DNA of 35,562 bases, from positions 1-35,562 of the forward strand of contig NZ_QAIH01000006.1 of assembly GCF_003060895.1 (NCBI RefSeq). The letters run 5' to 3'. Positions 18,435 through 26,756 of the stretch are shown one piece after another. A program made the translations under genes and the position numbers. Under the pieces are notes generated by a model. That model was not told the origin of the DNA, did no database searches, and saw nothing but the letters and a program-made list of their open reading frames with translations. Position 1 is the first letter of the stretch; each line of letters starts with the position of its first letter. This stretch comes from Acidovorax sp. HMWF029. GTDB lineage: Bacteria > Pseudomonadota > Gammaproteobacteria > Burkholderiales > Burkholderiaceae_C.

Positions 18435-18485
18435 TCAACAACTTAGGCGCGAATTTGCAGCCAACAAAGCGCCAAAAGTTGTTGA
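18435..18485. repeat. Perfect 10-bp inverted repeat between hslU and the mraZ promoter
   Basis: TCAACAACTT (18435-18444) and AAGTTGTTGA (18476-18485) pair perfectly, and an inner GGCGC/GCGCC pair (18446-18450, 18469-18473) extends the stem past a small bulge, leaving an 18-base loop. In the minus-strand transcript from hslU the hairpin is followed by ATTTCATT, only a weak U-rich stretch. It may be the hslVU terminator or a protein site upstream of the dcw promoter. Confidence 0.6.
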
Positions 18486-18541
18486 AAAAGAAGAACTTAC
18501 GGAAGCCTATGAAAGTGACCTCTCAAGGCCGGGCCGTATCG

Positions 18542-19867
18542 TCACAGGATGTAGCGCGACAGGTCTTCGTCCTGGCTCAGGGTCTGCAGGCGGGTGTCGA
18601 CATAGGCAGCATCCACCGTGACGGTTTGTCCAGACAGGCGTGCTGCATCAAAACTGACCTCGTCAAGCAAGCGCTCCATGACGGTGGACAGTCGGCGTGC
18701 GCCAATGTTTTCGGTGCGCTCGTTCACGTCAAAGGCGATGTGTGCAAGGCGCGTAATCCCTTCGGGCACAAATTCCAGCGTGACCCCTTCGGTGGCCAGC
18801 AGCGCCTGGTACTGCTTGACCAACGATGCATGCGTCTGCGTGAGGATGGCCTCGAAGTCCTTCACCGACAGCGATTCCAGTTCCACACGGATCGGAAAAC
18901 GCCCCTGCAGCTCCGGGATAAGGTCGCTGGGCTTGGACAGGTGGAACGCGCCCGAAGCAATGAACAGGATATGGTCCGTCTTGATCATGCCGTACTTGGT
19001 GGACACCGTCGTGCCCTCCACCAGCGGCAGCAGGTCGCGCTGCACCCCCTGGCGGGACACATCCGCCCCGCTGCTTTCCTGCCGCGCGGCCACCTTGTCG
19101 ATCTCGTCGATGAAGACAATCCCGTTCTGCTCCGCGTTTGCCACCGCGCGGGTCTTGATCTCTTCCTCGTTCACGAGCTTGGCCGCCTCTTCGTCGGTGA
19201 GCAGCTTCAGCGCTTCCGCGATCTTGAGCTTGCGCGCGCGGCGCCGGTCCTGGCCCAGTTGGCTGAACATGCCGCGCAGCTGCTCGGTCATTTCTTCCAT
19301 GCCTTGCGGGCCCATGATCTCCAGCGGCGCGCGGGCCTCGGCCACGTCGATCTCGATCTCCTTGTCGTTCAAGGAACCTTCACGCAGCTTCTTGCGGAAC
19401 ACCTGCCGGGCGGTGCTGTCGACCGCAGGCTCGGCGCCGGTGGCGGCACGGGCGGGCGGGATCAGCACGTCCAGGATGCGCTCCTCGGCGGCGTCTTCGG
19501 CGCGCATGCGCACCTTCTTCATCTCGGCCTCGCGCGTCTGCTTGACTGCCATCTCGGCCAGGTCGCGGATGATGGAGTCCACGTCCTTGCCGACATAACC
19601 CACCTCGGTGAACTTGGTGGCCTCCACCTTGATGAAAGGCGCATCGGCCAGCCGCGCCAGGCGCCGCGCGATCTCGGTCTTGCCCACGCCGGTGGGGCCG
19701 ATCATGAGAATGTTCTTGGGCGTGATTTCCTGGCGCAGACTGCCTTCGACTTGCTGACGGCGCCAGCGGTTGCGCAACGCAATGGCCACGGCGCGCTTGG
19801 CGCTGGCCTGGCCCACGATGTGGTGGTCGAGTTCGGAAACGATTTCCTGGGGTGTCATGGAGGACAT
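18542..19867 (-). CDS. hslU: ATP-dependent protease ATPase subunit HslU
   Basis: AAA+ unfoldase that feeds substrates to the HslV peptidase and forms the cytoplasmic HslUV protease. The 441-residue product has Walker A GPTGVGKT (57-64), the pore loop GYVG (90-93), Walker B VFIDEID (251-257), a variable I-domain between them, and the conserved C-terminus EDLSRYIL that inserts into HslV. Start 19867 ([10 protein letters not shown]) is chosen because the next ATG three codons later lacks any ribosome site; further upstream the frame is not HslU-like. It lies 98 bases after hslV, a gap that holds a 17-bp mini-element. Confidence 0.97.
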   Translation of the reverse strand: MSSMTPQEIVSELDHHIVGQASAKRAVAIALRNRWRRQQVEGSLRQEITPKNILMIGPTGVGKTEIARRLARLADAPFIKVEATKFTEVGYVGKDVDSIIRDLAEMAVKQTREAEMKKVRMRAEDAAEERILDVLIPPARAATGAEPAVDSTARQVFRKKLREGSLNDKEIEIDVAEARAPLEIMGPQGMEEMTEQLRGMFSQLGQDRRRARKLKIAEALKLLTDEEAAKLVNEEEIKTRAVANAEQNGIVFIDEIDKVAARQESSGADVSRQGVQRDLLPLVEGTTVSTKYGMIKTDHILFIASGAFHLSKPSDLIPELQGRFPIRVELESLSVKDFEAILTQTHASLVKQYQALLATEGVTLEFVPEGITRLAHIAFDVNERTENIGARRLSTVMERLLDEVSFDAARLSGQTVTVDAAYVDTRLQTLSQDEDLSRYIL

Positions 19868-19931
19868 GCGGGGCCTGCCTTCAAATTCAAAGAAAAAATA
19901 GCCGTCTGCGCGCAATAGATAAGCGCCATTA

Positions 19932-19948
19932 GCTATCAAAATATGAGC
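19932..19948 (-). repeat. 17-bp AT-rich mini-element, copy C (hslV-hslU gap)
   Basis: Minus strand GCTCATATTTTGATAGC, followed by TAATGGCGCTTATC. It is the only copy of the seven that lies outside a protein gene and it matches the consensus at every fixed position. Confidence 0.75.
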
Positions 19949-19965
19949 AAACGAACCTTGCCGCC

Positions 19966-20529
19966 TTACAGCGTTTCGATGGTGTGGTTCATGTTGGTGT
20001 AGATGCAGAGTTCGCCCGCGATTTCGAGCGACTTCTTCACGATCTCCTGTGCGGACAGATCGGTGTTCACCAGCAGCGCCTTGGCGGCCGAATGCGCGTA
20101 GGCGCCGCCCGAACCGATCGCCACGATGCCCTGCTCAGGCTCCAGCACGTCGCCATTGCCCGTGATGATGAGTGAAGCGCTCGCGTCGGCCACGGCCAGC
20201 ATGGCTTCGAGACGGCGCAGCACGCGGTCGGTGCGCCAATCCTTGGTGAGTTCGATGGCCGCGCGCGTCAGGTGGCCTTGGTGTTTTTCCAGTTTGGCTT
20301 CAAACCGCTCGAACAGCGTGAAGGCATCGGCCGTGGCGCCCGCAAAACCTGCCAGCACCTTGCCGTGGTGGAGCTTGCGCACCTTGCGCGCCGTGCCCTT
20401 GACCACGATGTTGCCCAACGTGACCTGGCCGTCGCCGCCAATGGCGACCTGGATGCCTGCGGGCGTCTGGCGGCGCACGCTAAGGATGGTGGTGCCGTGG
20501 AACACCGGGGTGTTTTGAGATGAGTCCAT
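19966..20529 (-). CDS. hslV: ATP-dependent protease subunit HslV
   Basis: N-terminal threonine peptidase of the HslUV protease, related to the proteasome beta subunit. The 187-residue product contains GTTILSVRR; the first Thr (T13 in this numbering) is the expected nucleophile after removal of the leader [12 protein letters not shown]. Other family blocks are [12 protein letters not shown] and [14 protein letters not shown]. The frame is open up to 20583, but a sigma-32 promoter at 20539-20567 lies inside that longer frame, so the start is 20529 or later. The 5' leader would then be only a few bases, and no ribosome site is visible. A GTG at 20505 (four codons before the nucleophile) is an alternative that gives a family-like short leader. 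Confidence 0.94.
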   Translation of the reverse strand: MDSSQNTPVFHGTTILSVRRQTPAGIQVAIGGDGQVTLGNIVVKGTARKVRKLHHGKVLAGFAGATADAFTLFERFEAKLEKHQGHLTRAAIELTKDWRTDRVLRRLEAMLAVADASASLIITGNGDVLEPEQGIVAIGSGGAYAHSAAKALLVNTDLSAQEIVKKSLEIAGELCIYTNMNHTIETL

Positions 20530-20538
20530 AGCAGCGGA

Positions 20539-20567
20539 AGATGGGGTCGCGGGCGCCACTTTCAAGC
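20539..20567 (-). promoter_or_regulatory. Heat-shock (sigma-32) promoter of hslVU
   Basis: On the minus strand GCTTGAA (-35, 20567-20561) is followed after 14 bases by CCCCATCT (-10, 20546-20539). This matches the RpoH consensus CTTGAA-N13-15-CCCCATNT at nearly every position. hslVU is a classic heat-shock operon in proteobacteria, which supports the reading. Confidence 0.85.
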
Positions 20568-20621
20568 CAAAGTGGAACCACATGCCGTGAGCAAATCTAC
20601 GCCACTGTCAGGCGACTCATG

Positions 20622-20758
20622 GTACTGGCGCTGCCCAGGCCAGCGCCCCCGCGCAAGGGCCGCCAAGCTACGGATGCGGCGCTTCGCTTACATGCAATGG
20701 GAGCGTCCCTCTCCCGCGTAGCGAGAGAGGGGGAAGGCGCGAAGCGACTCAGGGGGAG
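20622..20758 (-). repeat. GC-rich hairpin repeat after the STAS-protein gene (copy R1)
   Basis: Starting at the stop codon of the STAS gene, the minus strand reads CTCCCCCTGAGTCGCTTCGC, then CTTCCCCCTCTCTCG, then a hairpin arm GAGAGGG with GACGC, and farther on a second hairpin (GGCGCTG/CAGCGCC). The order CCCCCTG-n-CGCT-n-CTTCCCCC-loop-GGGnGACGC is shared with copy R2 at 31960-32047. It probably acts as a terminator and resembles dispersed intergenic repeats I associate with Comamonadaceae. Confidence 0.65.
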
Positions 20759-22507
20759 TCAGTTCTTGCGCGGAACCACCCAGGCGTGTTCGTTGATGCC
20801 AATCACGTTGAAGAAAATCGCCACCAGCCGCTGCAAGTTGTGGAACTGGACCACATGGCCATGCCCCTGTTGCTCAGCTGCCCAGTTGAGCACCGAACCC
20901 GCCGCCGCAAAATCCACGCGGATAAGCTTGTCGCAGGCAATGACCAGAGGCACACCGGGGCGCAGGAAGGCCTCGAACGGCTGCAGCAGCGGCGTGGCAT
21001 CACCATCGATGTGACCACTGAGTTGCGCTACGGGCCCGGTCTCCAGCGGGGCGGGCGCGGACAGCTCGCCCAGGTCGGAGACCATGAAGTCGCTGTCGGC
21101 CGCCAGGGGCGCCGCACCGGAGGACACCCCTTCATTGTCGGAGTACCCGCAGCGTGGCGACACCCAGGACGGAGGCGAGACCTCATAAGTGACGCAGTAG
21201 TCCAACGCCACCAGCTCAAACTCATCGGGCTTGCCCATGAGCCGCATCATGGCCATGCGCAGGCGCCACCACTCGGGGCTGTTGGAACGGTCGCCTGACT
21301 GGGTCTTGGCCTCCAGCAGGGCGTTGAGTTTTTCTACCTCCGAGAACACCAGCTGGCCTTCGCGGTCGGACCACTGCGAGACCAAGTCAGCCAGCAGGGG
21401 CACCGCTGCCTCGTCGATGCCCGTCAGGCGCGACCAGGACAGCGTCCAGGGAGAAGCTGCGCGCGTCAGCGATGCCTGCAGGGCGGCTACCGAAGATACC
21501 GCCACGGTGGGAGGCGCATTCCAGCTGAAATCGCGGCGCATGCCGGGCACTGGCGAAGCGTCTGCAGCGGGCGCAGCCACTGCCACCATCCCCAGCAGCT
21601 CGGGGATGGAGTACCACAGGGGGGCCGAGCGGCTGTACTGGGCCGCAAAGTCAATGGCCAGTGCATCAAAACGATCGTGTTGCCCGGTGGCGCGGTACAG
21701 GTCAAAGAGCGTCATCCAGATCTCGAGCTGCTGCTCGGGATCGTCCTGCTGGTGCTGGGCGAGTACATCCAGCAATCCGGACTCTGCACCCGCATGGTCG
21801 CCGTTGGCAAACCGAATGGAGGCTTCTTCAAGGTCGGGTTCGTGCACGAATTCCTCCGGTTCGGATGCGGTCGCAGACGCTGCCGCAGTGGCCGCAGGGC
21901 TGAAGGATCCCTCGACGGGTTGCGGGTTGCCCGCGAGCATCTGCGCATCGATGCCACCAAACTTGCCAATGGCCATGCTGTCATCCGCAAACAATGGCTG
22001 GACAGCGGCTTGGTTGTCCAGCGGCGCGGGCAGGCTGCCGGGTGCAGTAGGGGCATAGGCCCTGGCATGGGCGGAGTCGGATGGTTCCGCCATGCTGGAC
22101 GCAGGCATCACGCCTGGCTGGGTGGGAGCGTCGGTTCCTTGCTTGCTCTTCCACCACTGCTGCGACATCTGCGCCTCAATCTCGTCGATCTTCTTGAGCG
22201 TGACGGCACGCTCGTCGGGCGAGGCCATGCTGCTTTGAAAGAACGAGGGACGGCCGGCTGCATCTTCTACGCGCTGGCCTTGCAGCACTTCGCGCTGGCG
22301 CAGCTTGCGCAGCTGATCGAACTCTCGACGCCGCACGAAGTCGTTGCGGCGCTTGCGCTCAATCATCTCCTTGAGCATCTGCTTGCTGTACTGACTCTCC
22401 CGGTCGTCCTGGATGGAGTCCAGTTCCGTCCAGTTGACCGTGGGATTCTTCACGAACCGAACCACCTTCGATAGCAGGCCGCCGGGGGTGGTTTCTTCCT
22501 TGCTCAT
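20759..22507 (-). CDS. STAS-domain protein with coiled-coil and TPR-like regions
   Basis: A 582-residue cytoplasmic protein (no signal or membrane segment seen) of unknown role. Residues 1-140 are charged and helical (ERKRRNDFVRRREFDQLRKLRQRE), probably coiled coil. A Pro/Ala linker follows. At about 225-310 there is a FimV/TPR-like repeat (NGDHAGAESGLLDVLAQ..., MTLFDLYRATGQHDRFDALA). At about 355-440 (SWSRLTGIDEAAVPLLADLV) and 495-582 (LVIACDKLIRVDFAAAGSVL) I see two segments with the shape of STAS domains, the second more convincing. It is transcribed after dksA and ahead of hslVU. STAS domains often act in anti-sigma switches or lipid transport, but no partner is visible here, so I do not assign a function. 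Confidence 0.8.
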   Translation of the reverse strand: MSKEETTPGGLLSKVVRFVKNPTVNWTELDSIQDDRESQYSKQMLKEMIERKRRNDFVRRREFDQLRKLRQREVLQGQRVEDAAGRPSFFQSSMASPDERAVTLKKIDEIEAQMSQQWWKSKQGTDAPTQPGVMPASSMAEPSDSAHARAYAPTAPGSLPAPLDNQAAVQPLFADDSMAIGKFGGIDAQMLAGNPQPVEGSFSPAATAAASATASEPEEFVHEPDLEEASIRFANGDHAGAESGLLDVLAQHQQDDPEQQLEIWMTLFDLYRATGQHDRFDALAIDFAAQYSRSAPLWYSIPELLGMVAVAAPAADASPVPGMRRDFSWNAPPTVAVSSVAALQASLTRAASPWTLSWSRLTGIDEAAVPLLADLVSQWSDREGQLVFSEVEKLNALLEAKTQSGDRSNSPEWWRLRMAMMRLMGKPDEFELVALDYCVTYEVSPPSWVSPRCGYSDNEGVSSGAAPLAADSDFMVSDLGELSAPAPLETGPVAQLSGHIDGDATPLLQPFEAFLRPGVPLVIACDKLIRVDFAAAGSVLNWAAEQQGHGHVVQFHNLQRLVAIFFNVIGINEHAWVVPRKN

Positions 22508-22565
22508 GGCTCAGGGTACAGGGGAGAGTGCGCAGCGATGATCGTCATCAGGCCGTGGGGCCCGA

Positions 22566-23393
22566 TCAGTCTCCGAACATCTTCTGCTTGAGTTCGCGAC
22601 GCTGCTGCGCTTCCAGCGACAGGGTGGCCGTGGGGCGGGCGATCAGGCGGCCCGTACCGATGGGCTCGCCGGTCTCGTCGCAGTAGCCGTAGTCGCCTGC
22701 ATCAATGCGGGCAATGGACTGTTCGATCTTCTTGAGCAGCTTGCGCTCGCGGTCGCGGGTGCGCAGCTCCAGAGCATGCTCTTCCTCGATCGTTGCGCGG
22801 TCCGCCGGGTCCGGCACCACCACGGTGTCTTCCCGAAGGTGTTCGGTGGTTTCTCCAGCGCTGTTGTGGATGTCCTGCTTGAGCTGAACGAGCTTGAGGC
22901 GGAAAAACGCCATTTGCTTGTCGTTCATGTACTCGCTGTCGGGCATGGCCATGACTTCAGCGTCGGTCAACTCGGCGGCGGACTTGGTTTTCCAGTTGTT
23001 CGCCAGCTTGGGGTCTTTTTTGGCAGCGGTGAAGGTCGGCTGCGCTTGCACGGTCGTGGGCATGGTATGTAAATAACTGGCTTTGGCAGCGGTGGAGGCC
23101 ACTGCCTGTGCCATGGATGGTACGGTCAATTGGGCCAATCGGGAAGAAGGCCGGGTTGTGCGCACGGGTACCTGCAAGTCGACCGGTGCGGCAGGGCTGG
23201 GCGCCGGGGCTGCCACGGCAGCGCTGGCCACCTTGCCCACAACAGCTTTGGGTGCCGCTGCAGCTTTGGGCGCGGCCACAGCCACTTTGGCCACAGTGGC
23301 TTTAACGGTGGGCTTGGGCTCTGCCACGGGGGCTGCAGCGGCGGGCTTGGTTGCCTTCGTGGCCGCCTTGGGTTTGCTGGTGTCGGCTTTCAC
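22566..23393 (-). CDS. dksA: RNA polymerase-binding transcription factor DksA, long and cysteine-poor form
   Basis: DksA enters the RNA polymerase secondary channel and works with ppGpp to control rRNA and amino-acid promoters. The conserved part covers about residues 125-275. The coiled-coil tip DPADRA (195-200) keeps both aspartates and the alanine needed for activity, followed by LELRTRDRERKLLKKIE. The zinc-finger region reads GYCDETGEPI ... TATLSLEAQ: only one cysteine (C238) of the usual C4 set remains. The first 120 residues are a Lys/Ala/Pro-rich extension. The start is a GTG at 23393 with GAGGAG eight bases upstream; a shorter start (M111) would give a normal-sized DksA. The neighbour upstream is a COG0523 metallochaperone-type GTPase gene. 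Confidence 0.93.
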   Translation of the reverse strand: MKADTSKPKAATKATKPAAAAPVAEPKPTVKATVAKVAVAAPKAAAAPKAVVGKVASAAVAAPAPSPAAPVDLQVPVRTTRPSSRLAQLTVPSMAQAVASTAAKASYLHTMPTTVQAQPTFTAAKKDPKLANNWKTKSAAELTDAEVMAMPDSEYMNDKQMAFFRLKLVQLKQDIHNSAGETTEHLREDTVVVPDPADRATIEEEHALELRTRDRERKLLKKIEQSIARIDAGDYGYCDETGEPIGTGRLIARPTATLSLEAQQRRELKQKMFGD

Positions 23394-23483
23394 TTCCTGG
23401 TCTCCTCGCTGTACGGGCGGGCCCTTGGCCGCTCTCACGGCCGGGGACTGGTGGCAAGCCTTGGGTGGTTTTACCGGGGCGCG

Positions 23484-23513
23484 ATTGTATCGACCTGGGC
23501 TGACGCAAACGAA
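23484..23513 (-). promoter_or_regulatory. Possible dksA promoter
   Basis: A good -10 box TACAAT (23489-23484, minus strand) lies about 90 bases before the GTG. The -35 is weak (TTCGTT at 18 bases). Just upstream there is an inverted repeat CGCAA-n9-TTGCG, and TTGTATC/GATACAA arms flank the region, so a regulator site is possible. Confidence 0.4.
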
Positions 23514-23571
23514 AACGTTGCGGATACAACACAAATCGGGCCAACACAACGCCCCTGCACCGGCGAACAGG

Positions 23572-24633
23572 TCAGACCAGACTCTGCTCCAGTCCCTGCA
23601 TAAAAATATCCTTGGGCAGGTCGATACCAATGAAGACCATCTTGCTCACCCTTGGTTCGCCTTCGGCCCACTGGGGGCCCAGGTCACTGCCCATGAGCTG
23701 GTGCACGCCCTGGAAGATCACCTTGCGCTCGGTGCCTTTCATATTAAGCACGCCTTTGTAACGCAGCATGCGCGGGCCATAAATATTGACAATCGCCCCG
23801 AGAAAGTCTTCGAGCTTGGCCGGATCGAACGGACGCTCAGAGCGGTAGACAAAACTCTTCACATCATCGTCATGGTGATGGTGGTGCCCATGGTCGTGGT
23901 CATGCTGGTGAGAAGGATGGCTGCAGTGCTCGCCATGTTCGTGGTCGTGATCATGGTGGTCGTGCCCGTGCTCTTCTTCCTTGAGAAAGTCAGGGTCGAT
24001 GTCGAGCTTGGCGTTGAGGTTGAAGCCGCGCAGGTCCAGCACCTCCTTGAGCGGCACCTCGCCAAAATGCACGGCCTTGATGGGCGCGCGCGGGTTCATG
24101 TGCTTCAAGCGATGGATCAACGCATCGGTTGCCTCGGCGCTGACCAAGTCGGTCTTGGACAGGAATATCTGGTCGGCGAAGCCCACCTGGCGGCGCGCTT
24201 CCTGGCGGTCGTTGAGCTGCTGGGGCGCATGTTTGGCGTCCACCAGCGTGATGATGGAGTCGATGAGATAGGTCTCGGCGATTTCTTCATCCATGAAGAA
24301 GGTTTGCGCCACCGGGCCGGGGTCGGCCACGCCGGTGGTCTCAATCACGATGCGATCGAACTCCAGCAAATTCTTGCGCTTCTTGGCTGCCAGCAGCTGC
24401 AGCGTCTCGCGCAGGTCTTCACGGATAGTGCAGCAGATGCAGCCGTTGCTCATCTGCACGATCTGCTCCTTGGACTCGGTCACGAGGATGTCGTTGTCGA
24501 TGTTTTCTTCGCCGAATTCGTTTTCGATCACAGCAATCTTCTGCCCATGGGCTTCGGAGAGCAGGCGCTTGAGCAGCGTCGTTTTGCCCGAGCCCAGGAA
24601 GCCGGTGAGGATGGTGACGGGGATCAGTGCCAT
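23572..24633 (-). CDS. COG0523 (CobW/YjiA-type) GTPase, putative zinc metallochaperone
   Basis: G3E-family P-loop GTPase thought to load or traffic metal ions, often zinc. The 353-residue product has Walker A GFLGSGKT (11-18), the metal-binding GCICC (CxCC at 65-68) that defines the family, and the SKTD base-specificity motif. A very His-rich stretch lies at about 232-270 (over half His or Asp/Glu). The C-terminal CobW_C domain has FVYRSERPFDPAKLEDFL. The start at 24633 (MALIPVTILTGFLG) is chosen because the Walker A then sits at the usual place; the upstream in-frame codons are Arg-rich and unlike the family. It is in tandem with dksA, 178 bases apart. The substrate protein is unknown. Confidence 0.93.
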   Translation of the reverse strand: MALIPVTILTGFLGSGKTTLLKRLLSEAHGQKIAVIENEFGEENIDNDILVTESKEQIVQMSNGCICCTIREDLRETLQLLAAKKRKNLLEFDRIVIETTGVADPGPVAQTFFMDEEIAETYLIDSIITLVDAKHAPQQLNDRQEARRQVGFADQIFLSKTDLVSAEATDALIHRLKHMNPRAPIKAVHFGEVPLKEVLDLRGFNLNAKLDIDPDFLKEEEHGHDHHDHDHEHGEHCSHPSHQHDHDHGHHHHHDDDVKSFVYRSERPFDPAKLEDFLGAIVNIYGPRMLRYKGVLNMKGTERKVIFQGVHQLMGSDLGPQWAEGEPRVSKMVFIGIDLPKDIFMQGLEQSLV

Positions 24634-24733
24634 AAATCTGTCTTTCAAGGGAGTCAAATACCTGCGCCGCGGTCGGCGTCGCAAGCCACAGAGCCCCGCA
24701 CAAGGGGCGTATTTTCAGTGTACCGAGGCTGTC

Positions 24734-24760
24734 AAGCCCCTGCCGGGAGCTGAGGGGCTT
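24734..24760 (-). terminator. Hairpin at the stop codon of the RlmI-like gene
   Basis: Minus strand AAGCCCCT (24760-24753) pairs with AGGGGCTT (24741-24734) around an 11-base loop, and includes part of the TAA stop codon. No U-tract follows, so it may slow decay or act with Rho rather than terminate alone. Confidence 0.45.
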
Positions 24761-25994
24761 ACCCTTTGCGCATCACGACCAGGCCCTTGAGGTACTCCCC
24801 TTCCGGGAACTCCAGCGTCATCGGATGGTCGGGCGCGCCGCCCAGGCGCTCCATGATGTAGCCATCCACGCCCGCATCCGCCCCTGCCGAGGCCACGATC
24901 TTATGGAAGAGATCGGCGCTGATGCCGCCCGAGCATGAGAAGGTGAACAGCACGCCGCCGGGCGTGAGCAACTGCAGCGCGAGGCGGTTGATGTCCTTGT
25001 AGGCGCGCGCGGCGCGCTCGGCGTGCGCCGCCGTGGGGGCGAACTTTGGGGGGTCGAGGATGATTGCGTCAAAGCGCTGACCTTCCTTGAGGAACTGGCG
25101 CAGCGAGGCGTTCACGTCGGCATCGAGGAAGGTGGCCCGGTTCGGATCGAAACCGTTGAGCGCCACATGGGTCCGGGCGCGCTCAAGGGCCGGGCCTGAA
25201 GAATCGATAGACGTAACATGCCCATCGGCCACGACGCCTGCCGCGCGCATGCCCGCCAGCGCCGCCACGCTGAAGCCGCCGGTGTAGCAAAAGCAGTTGA
25301 GCACATGCTTGAAGCCCAAGCGCTGGGTGTAATCGGCAAACCTCTTGCGGCTGTCGCGCTGGTCCAGGTAGAAGCCGGTCTTGTGGCCCTCGGCGATGTT
25401 GAGGGTCAGGCGCCACTGGTGCTCGTTGATGGTGAGTTCGAGTGGTGGCCCTTCGCTGTCGCCCACCATGCCGATGGGCCCGCCGCGCAGCCAGCCCGTG
25501 GCGGGCTCCAGGCCTTCCAGCGCACGCACGCTGGCGTCCGAGCGCTCATACAGCTTGGTGAGGCCCGTCTCGCGCAGCAGCGCATCGGCAATCACGCCTT
25601 TCCAGCGCTCAGTGCCTGCACTGGTGAACTGCGCCACCAGCGTGTCGCCATAACGGTCCACGATGAGCCCAGGCAGGCCATCGGACTCGCCATGCACCAG
25701 ACGCACGCCATCGCTTTGCACGTCGAATCGGGCTCTAGCGATTATGGAACGTGCGCAAGAAGCTATAAAAAACGGAGCATCAATGCGCTGCGCCTCGTCA
25801 AAACTCCACACCCGCGCGCGGATGCGCGAGCTGGGGCTGTAGGCAGCCCAGGCCAGAAACTGGCCCTCGTGCGACTCTACACGCACAGTCTCGCCGCTGT
25901 CGCCGCCGCCTTTGGCGATAGCCGATTCAAAGATCCAGGGGTGGCGGCGCAAGAGCGAGCGCTCTTTGCCTGGGCGAAGGCGAAGGGTTTTCAT
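24759..25994 (-). CDS. Class I SAM-dependent rRNA methyltransferase, RlmI-like (PUA plus methyltransferase)
   Basis: Predicted 23S rRNA m5C methyltransferase of the RlmI/RlmK(C-term) group. The 411-residue product has an N-terminal PUA-type domain ([21 protein letters not shown]), a central fold with [18 protein letters not shown], and a Rossmann methyltransferase domain with [16 protein letters not shown] (SAM motif I) and [10 protein letters not shown] (motif IV). The start at 25994 ([10 protein letters not shown]) fits the family; the frame stays open upstream without homology. A 17-bp mini-element (25762-25778) writes the segment [10 protein letters not shown] in the linker after the PUA domain. 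The exact rRNA base modified is not provable here. Confidence 0.9.
   Translation of the reverse strand: MKTLRLRPGKERSLLRRHPWIFESAIAKGGGDSGETVRVESHEGQFLAWAAYSPSSRIRARVWSFDEAQRIDAPFFIASCARSIIARARFDVQSDGVRLVHGESDGLPGLIVDRYGDTLVAQFTSAGTERWKGVIADALLRETGLTKLYERSDASVRALEGLEPATGWLRGGPIGMVGDSEGPPLELTINEHQWRLTLNIAEGHKTGFYLDQRDSRKRFADYTQRLGFKHVLNCFCYTGGFSVAALAGMRAAGVVADGHVTSIDSSGPALERARTHVALNGFDPNRATFLDADVNASLRQFLKEGQRFDAIILDPPKFAPTAAHAERAARAYKDINRLALQLLTPGGVLFTFSCSGGISADLFHKIVASAGADAGVDGYIMERLGGAPDHPMTLEFPEGEYLKGLVVMRKG
25762..25778 (-). repeat. 17-bp AT-rich mini-element, copy D (inside RlmI-like gene)
   Basis: Minus strand GCTCCGTTTTTTATAGC, followed by TTCTTGCGC. It is sense to the gene and read as A-P-F-F-I-A, the same codon phase as copies E and G. 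Confidence 0.7.
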
Positions 25995-26107
25995 ACCCGG
26001 ATTGTGCAGGCTGGCCAACACCCGCGCATGCGCAACGACCTCGCAATGCTCAAACACCCCGTGTCATATCGCACCCACACAAGCACCGCCCTGCAAAAAT
26101 TGCATAT

Positions 26108-26137
26108 TTGACAAATATGATTACAAAAAACTAGAAT
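26108..26137 (+). promoter_or_regulatory. sigma-70 promoter of cheW and the chemoreceptor genes
   Basis: Consensus -35 TTGACA (26108-26113), 18-base spacer, -10 TAGAAT (26132-26137), in a 110-base AT-rich stretch between the divergent RlmI-like and cheW genes. The predicted start point is about 26 bases before the cheW ATG, and AAGGA lies six bases before it. Confidence 0.75.
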
Positions 26138-26169
26138 TGATCAAAATATCATTTTTATCAAGGAATGCG

Positions 26170-26688
26170 ATGCCCGAACCCACCCTAACCGCTTCTTCCC
26201 GGACCGCATCGCCACAGCAAGGTCTGACCAAGCCGCTGACGGACATCCGCGAGTTCCTGGCCTTCAAGATCGGAAACGAGGAATACGGCGTGGACATCCT
26301 GCGGGTTCAAGAGATCCGTTCTTACGACAAGCCCACCACCATTGCCAACGCGTCCGCAGATATCAAAGGTGTAGTCAACCTGCGCGGCGTGATCGTGCCC
26401 ATCATCGACCTGCGCCTGAAGCTGGGCCTTGCCACCGTGAAATACGACCACCTGACAGTGGTCATCGTGCTCAACATTGGCCAGCGCGTGGTGGGAGTGG
26501 TGGTGGACGGCGTCTCAGACGTGCTGACGCTGGAGCGCGAGCAATTGCGCCCCGTGCCCGCACTGGACACCGACCTGGATCTCGACCACTTCCTCGCGAT
26601 CGGGACGGTGGGCTCCCGGATGCTGATCCTTCTCGACATCGAGCAGCTTCTCGCCTCGGCACAAGTTATACCGGCCCCCGTTCAGTAA
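26170..26688 (+). CDS. cheW: Chemotaxis adaptor protein CheW
   Basis: Cytoplasmic scaffold that couples chemoreceptors to the kinase CheA. The 172-residue product has a 25-residue variable N-terminus, then the CheW fold: [56 protein letters not shown] and [21 protein letters not shown]. The start at 26170 ([10 protein letters not shown]) has AAGGA six bases upstream. It heads a chemotaxis island with three receptor genes. A degraded copy of its last 25 codons is found at 28511-28582, evidence for local duplication. cheA is not in the window. Confidence 0.96.
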   Translation: MPEPTLTASSRTASPQQGLTKPLTDIREFLAFKIGNEEYGVDILRVQEIRSYDKPTTIANASADIKGVVNLRGVIVPIIDLRLKLGLATVKYDHLTVVIVLNIGQRVVGVVVDGVSDVLTLEREQLRPVPALDTDLDLDHFLAIGTVGSRMLILLDIEQLLASAQVIPAPVQ

Positions 26689-26756
26689 CGGCACCCACCT
26701 CAGTCCACTCGATAGACATTCCGCTTCTCTGCAAATGCACCAAGACAAGGTACGCC

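Noticed and set aside
20530-20583. Longer hslV from the ATG at 20583
   Set aside because: The extra codons run through the sigma-32 promoter, and there is no ribosome site before that ATG.
23870-23990. Short tandem repeat in the His-rich loop of the COG0523 gene
   Set aside because: The repeated CAT/GTG-type triplets encode the His/Asp-rich metal-binding loop typical of the family; no separate repeat element is needed.
24634-24758. Zur box in front of the COG0523 gene
   Set aside because: I looked for a TGTTATAnTATAACA-like palindrome and saw none, so zinc regulation is not claimed.
26137-26162. FNR-like TTGAT...ATCAA sequence before cheW
   Set aside because: The half-sites are separated by 15 bases rather than 4, so it does not match an FNR site. 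AT-richness of the promoter explains it.
26185-26451. Minus-strand frames inside cheW and the chemoreceptor genes, including one of 495 codons at 29452-30939
   Set aside because: They are antisense shadows of clearly coding receptor and cheW genes, with no start signals or domains.
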